A stretch of DNA of 64,000 bases, taken from Liolophura sinensis (Eukaryota > Mollusca > Polyplacophora > Chitonida > Chitonidae). Shown in pieces: positions 59,982 to 64,000 of the stretch. A model generated the notes under the pieces. The model made no database searches, was not told where the DNA came from, and saw nothing but the letters and a program-made list of their open reading frames with translations. Location: the NCBI RefSeq assembly GCF_032854445.1, contig NC_088304.1, positions 21,155,704-21,219,703 of the forward strand, in the 5' to 3' direction. The first letter of the stretch is position 1. Every line of letters begins with the position of its first letter. The translations under genes were made by a program, and so were the position numbers.

Positions 59982-61079
59982 AGTTCATCTGGCACCTCGC
60001 CTACATTCCACCAAAACGGCTCTTTTCAGAGCCACACAAGTCTTTCCGAAAAGGAACTTTGTAATCTGAAAGCATAGACAGAACACAAACGAACATGTAT
60101 TTATCAAAGCACAACAATAAAGTCGCACACGCCAATAAAAATCAAAGAAACAAAACAGAAAAGATAAATACTTTATTACAGCAGAGTAGTCGAAGTGTAT
60201 GGAAAGCCGCTATGAGAACTTATCTCGTTTAGTGCATTTTAAACACAGCAGAGTTGTGGTTTATAAGAAAAAAACTGTGGCCTATTAAAACTGTGCAAAG
60301 CCAAAGTACACAAACTAAAAGACGACTCAACAGCATATCCCTGCGTGTTTAGAAGTATCCATTGCGTGTATTGATTTGACAAGTACGCTGACTTTTGCAG
60401 GAAATATAACTCATGTCAATGTGGATGAAATTTTCAATATTTGGTTTTGTGAGACTACTTATGAAATATGCAGCGTTGAAAAAGCGTTATAGGCATTAAT
60501 CTAGGTGCCAATTTAAAAGATCTGCAAAGAAATTTTGTCTTATTTCTCCAAGCCATTTGCCGGCCTATAAAGGCATTTTTCGTGCCAATTAGATTGCACC
60601 GTTGTTTCTATCTGTTATCTGTAGCTGTTGCATCCATACAGCTGAAACACCGGTTATCATTTGAAGGCACAGTTTTGGTTTGACCTGAGCAAATTGAAAA
60701 TTGTAACATTTTCGTCAAATCATTGGTTTTTCATTGAGAGTTCATTGTATAGAAATGTAGTACAAAGAGGCCAATTTATTTTCATAATTAGGTGAAGTGT
60801 GTCCGGGTGCGCAAGAGACGGCATGGCGCTGGGGGATTAAAGGAAAATGGCGGCTAACCATTGTTTCCGCTGATCACCTTTTGTCATCAGTAAGTTTCCA
60901 ACTGACTCTTTAAGAAGTTCTGTCAGGACTAACTCAGTGACGACGTAGCGAAGAGTTAAACATCTTGCAAAGTGTCACTCAAACCTCATATAAATTGTTT
61001 GCTGGCTCTCAAGCTTGCATTACGCTTTCTTATGCCAAGCAGCAAACCTCGATACAATTGCCGTCTTACACTTCTTGCC

Positions 61080-61403
61080 ATGGATTCCAAACACTTCCAG
61101 TTGTTTGCAGATTTGCGGAAAGCAGAGCTGACCTTTCAAAAGGCATGCGAGCAAATTGTGTTTTTCAACAAGCACCTCGACGATCTCCAAATCCGACACG
61201 ACCGTGCCAATAAAGAAGGAAACAAATCATTCCGCGACAACCTTCGTCTGAAGATAGCCGCCGGAGAAGGACTCAGAAATGCTTACTACGAATACGCCTG
61301 CAATAAAGCTGATGTCATCACCGCACTTCGACGCAAACTAATTGGACAAGATGCTCACTACGAAATAGACTCCGACATGGACAGTGAAGAGGACAACATG
61401 TAA
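61080..61403 (+). CDS. Copy 44 of the 107-aa gene
   Basis: The frame is intact, as copies 37, 39 and 40 plus S54N (Q13R, Y40H, Y53D, S54N, R74C, C85R). With six changes it is the most divergent intact copy. Stem-loop at 61440-61455. The unit has the 11-bp deletion. Confidence 0.74.
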   Translation: MDSKHFQLFADLRKAELTFQKACEQIVFFNKHLDDLQIRHDRANKEGNKSFRDNLRLKIAAGEGLRNAYYEYACNKADVITALRRKLIGQDAHYEIDSDMDSEEDNM

Positions 61404-62490
61404 AGTTCATCTGGCACCTCGCCTACATTCCACCAAAACGGCTCTTTTCAGAGCCACACAAGTCTTTCCGAAAAGGAACTTTGTAATCTGAAAGCATAGA
61501 CAGAACACAAACGAACATGTATTTATCAAAGCACAACAATAAAGTCGCACACGCCAATAAAAATCAAAGAAACAAAACAGAAAAGATAAATACTTTATTA
61601 CAGCAGAGTGGTCGAAGTGTATGGAAAGCCGCTATGAGAACTTATCTCGTTTAGTGCATTTTAAACACAGCAGAGTTGTGGTTTATAAGAAAAAAATTGT
61701 GGCCTATTAAAACTGTGCAAAGCCAAAGTACACAAACTAAAAGACGACTTAACAGCATATCCCTGCGTGTTTAGAAGTATCAATTGCGTGTATTGCTTTG
61801 ACAAGTACACAGACTTTTGCAGGAAATATAACTCATGTCAATGTGGGTGAAATTTTCAATATTTGGTTTTGTGAGACTACTTATGAAATATGCAGCGTTG
61901 AAAAAGCGTTATAGGCATTAATCTAGGTGCCAATTTAAAAGATCTGCAAAGAAATTTTCCCTTATTTTTCCAAGCCTATAAAGACATTTTTCGTGCCAAT
62001 TAGATTGCACCGTTGTTTCTATCTGTTATCTGTAGCTGTTGCATCCATACAGCTGACACACCGGTTATTATTTGAAGGCACAGTTTTGGTTTGACCTGAG
62101 CAAATTGAAAATTGTAACATTTTCGTCAAATCATTGGTTTTTCATTGAGAGTTCATTGTATAGAAATGTAGTACAAAGAGGCCAATTTATTTTCATAATT
62201 AGGTGAAGTGTGTCCGGGTGCACTAAAGACGGCATGGCGCTGGGGGATTAAAGGAAAATGGCGGCTAACCATTGTTTCCGCTGATCACCTTTTGTCATCA
62301 GTAAGTTTCCAACTGACTCTTTAAGAAGTTCTGTCAGGACTAACTCAGTGACGACGTGGCGAGGAGTTAAACATCTTGCAAAGTGTCACTCAAACCTCAT
62401 ATAAATTATTTGCTGGCTCTCAAGCTTGCATTACGCTTTCTTATGCCAAGCAGCAAACCTCGATACAATTGCCGTCTTACACTTCTTGCC

Positions 62491-62814
62491 ATGGATTCCA
62501 AACACTTCCAGTTGTTTGCAGATTTGCAGAAAGCAGAGCTGACCTTTCAAAAGGCATGCGAGCAAATTGTGTTTTTCAACAAGCACCTCGACAATCTCCA
62601 AATCCGATACGACCGTGCCAACAAAGAAGGAAACAAATCATTCCGCTACAGCCTTCGTCTGAAGATAGCCGCCGGAGAAGGACTCAGAAATGCTTACTAC
62701 GAATACGCCTGCAATAAAGCTGATGTCATCATCGCACTTCGACGCAAACTAATTGGACAAGATGCTCACTACGAAATAGACTCCGACATGGACAGTGAAG
62801 AGGACAACATGTAA
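62491..62814 (+). CDS. Copy 45 of the 107-aa gene
   Basis: The frame is intact with D35N, R74C, T81I and C85R; Q13 is kept. It combines D35N of copy 31 with C85R of the right-end group. The unit head reads GTGCACTAAAGACGG. Stem-loop at 62851-62866, followed by the ACACAATTC variant also seen in copies 15 and 25. The unit has the 11-bp deletion. Confidence 0.75.
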   Translation: MDSKHFQLFADLQKAELTFQKACEQIVFFNKHLDNLQIRYDRANKEGNKSFRYSLRLKIAAGEGLRNAYYEYACNKADVIIALRRKLIGQDAHYEIDSDMDSEEDNM

Positions 62815-63901
62815 AGTTCATCTGGCACCTCGCCTACATTCCACCAAAACGGCTCTTTTCAGAGCCACACAATTCTTTCCGAAAAGGAACTTTGTAATCT
62901 GAAAGCATAGACAGAACACAAACGAACATGTATTTATCAAAGCACAACAATAAAGTCGCACACGCCAATAAAAATCAAAGAAACAAAACAGAAAAGATAA
63001 ATACTTTATTACAGCAGAGTAGTCGAAGTGTATGGAAAGCCGCTATGAGAACTTATCTCGTTTAGTGCATTTTAAACACAGCAGAGTTGTGGTTTATAAA
63101 AAAAAAACTGTGGCCTATTAAAACTGTGCAAAGCCAAAGTACACAAACTAAAAGACGATTTAACAGCATATCCCTGCGTGTTTAAAAGTATCCATTGCGT
63201 GTATTGCTTTGACAAGTACGCAGACTTTTGCAGGAAATATAACTCATGTCAATGTGGGTGAAATTTTCAATATTTGGTTTTGTGAGACTACTTATAAAAT
63301 ATGCAGCGTTGAAAAAGCGTTATAGGCATTAATCTAGGTGCCAATTTAAAAGATCTGGAAAGAAATTTTCCCTTATTTTTCCAAGCCTATAAAGACATTT
63401 TTCGTGCCAATTAGATTGCACCGTTGTTTCTATCTGTTATCTGTAGCTGTTGCATCCATACAGCTGACACACCGGTTATCATTTGAAGGCACAGTTTTGG
63501 TTTGACCTGAGCAAATTGAAAATTGTAACATTTTCGTCAAATCATTGGTTTTTCATTGAGAGTTCATCGTATAGAAATGTAGTACAAAGAGGCCAATTTA
63601 TTTTCATAATTAGGTGAAGTGTGTCCGGGTGCGCGAGAGACGGCATGGCGCTGGGGGATTAAAGGAAAATGGCGGCTAACCATTGTTTCCGCTGATCACC
63701 TTTTGTCATCAGTAAGTTTCCAACTGACTCTTTAAGAAGTTCTGTCAGGACTAACTCAGTGACGACGTAGCGAAGAGTTAAACATCTTGCAAAGTGTCAC
63801 TCAAACCTCATATAAATTGTTTGCTGGCTCTCAAGCTTGCATTACGCTTTCTTATGCCAAGCAGCAAACCTCGATACAATTGCCGTCTTACACTTCTTGC
63901 C

Positions 63902-64000
63902 ATGGATTCCAAACACTTCCAGTTGTTTGCAGATTTGCGGAAAGCAGAGCTGACCTTTCAAAAGGCATGCGAGCAAATTGTGTTTTTCAACAAGCACCTC
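63902..64000 (+). CDS. Copy 46 of the 107-aa gene, cut by the window edge
   Basis: The first 33 codons are present and the frame is open to the last base. Q13R and the GACGTAGCGAAGAG promoter variant place it with the right-end group. TATA box and leader are intact. The rest lies beyond the window. Confidence 0.7.
   Translation, partial: MDSKHFQLFADLRKAELTFQKACEQIVFFNKHL

Larger units (their letters stand above)
1..64000 (+). repeat. Tandem array of ~1.42 kb gene units, about 45.3 copies
   Basis: The same unit repeats head to tail across the whole window. Taking the motif AAGTGTGTCCGG as unit start, units begin at 1, 1424, 2847, 4270, 5693, 7104, 8527, 9951, 11376, 12803, 14228, 15651, 17076, 18500, 19924, 21335, 22757, 24168, 25579, 27002, 28427, 29798, 31223, 32646, 34071, 35482, 36904, 38315, 39726, about 41059 (head deleted), 42374, 43788, 45211, 46625, 48047, 49458, 50880, 52291, 53702, 55124, 56535, 57948, 59373, 60795, 62206 and 63617. 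Lengths cluster at 1,411, 1,422 and 1,423-1,425 bp. The main cause is an 11-bp indel plus A/T-run changes. Copies differ by scattered substitutions shared in subfamilies, as expected from unequal crossing-over and gene conversion. Confidence 0.98.

Noticed and set aside
1-64000. Core histone gene cluster
   Set aside because: The 3' end and TATA layout are histone-like, but only one gene type is present and its protein shows no H1, H2A, H2B, H3 or H4 motif that I recognise.
1-64000. rDNA, 5S, tRNA, snRNA or spliced-leader array
   Set aside because: No tRNA A/B box pair, 5S core, Sm site with stem or recognisable snRNA sequence was found in the unit on either strand.
1-64000. Transposon or satellite DNA without genes
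   Set aside because: No terminal repeats, target-site duplications or transposase/reverse transcriptase frames were seen. The frame, TATA box and stem-loop are kept in fixed positions in nearly all units.

Overview
The whole window is one head-to-tail tandem array. It holds 45 complete or nearly complete units and the start of a 46th, all on the + strand. The usual unit length is about 1,411 to 1,427 bp, and two units are shortened by deletion. No unique flanking sequence is present, so the array continues past both window edges.

Each unit has the same layout. A GC-richer block at the unit start holds a YY1-type element. It is followed by a TATA box, a histone-like cap site about 30 bp downstream, a short leader, and an intronless 107-codon reading frame starting in a strong initiation context. 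Thirty-seven bases after the stop comes a perfect 16-nt stem-loop of the replication-dependent histone mRNA type, then a purine-rich candidate U7-binding element and two AATAAA motifs. About 750 bp of AT-rich spacer completes the unit. The predicted mature mRNA is about 440 nt and would be non-polyadenylated. The protein is not a histone I recognise. It looks largely helical, with a net basic core and a lysine/arginine-free acidic tail that carries two CK2-type serines. I assign no function.

The TATA box, YY1 site, histone 3' stem-loop and AATAAA signals point to a metazoan nuclear genome. An aquatic invertebrate, perhaps a cnidarian, is a guess, and no species can be named.

The array evolves in concert but is not uniform. 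Copies 1-4 are nearly identical. Copies 5-11 include a two-unit higher-order repeat in which intact copies alternate with copies stopped at codon 7. Copies 12-19 recur almost base for base as copies 22-29, at a constant offset of about 14,147 bp. Copies 31-34 are a second dimer repeat. Copies 35-45 mix trimer-like repeats and mosaic units. Four copies are clearly broken (6, 7, 9, 11) and three lose the last four residues (15, 25, 36). The stem-loop stays perfect in all 45 units where it can be seen, including the broken ones.

No other gene, tRNA, rRNA, transposon or CRISPR array was recognised.
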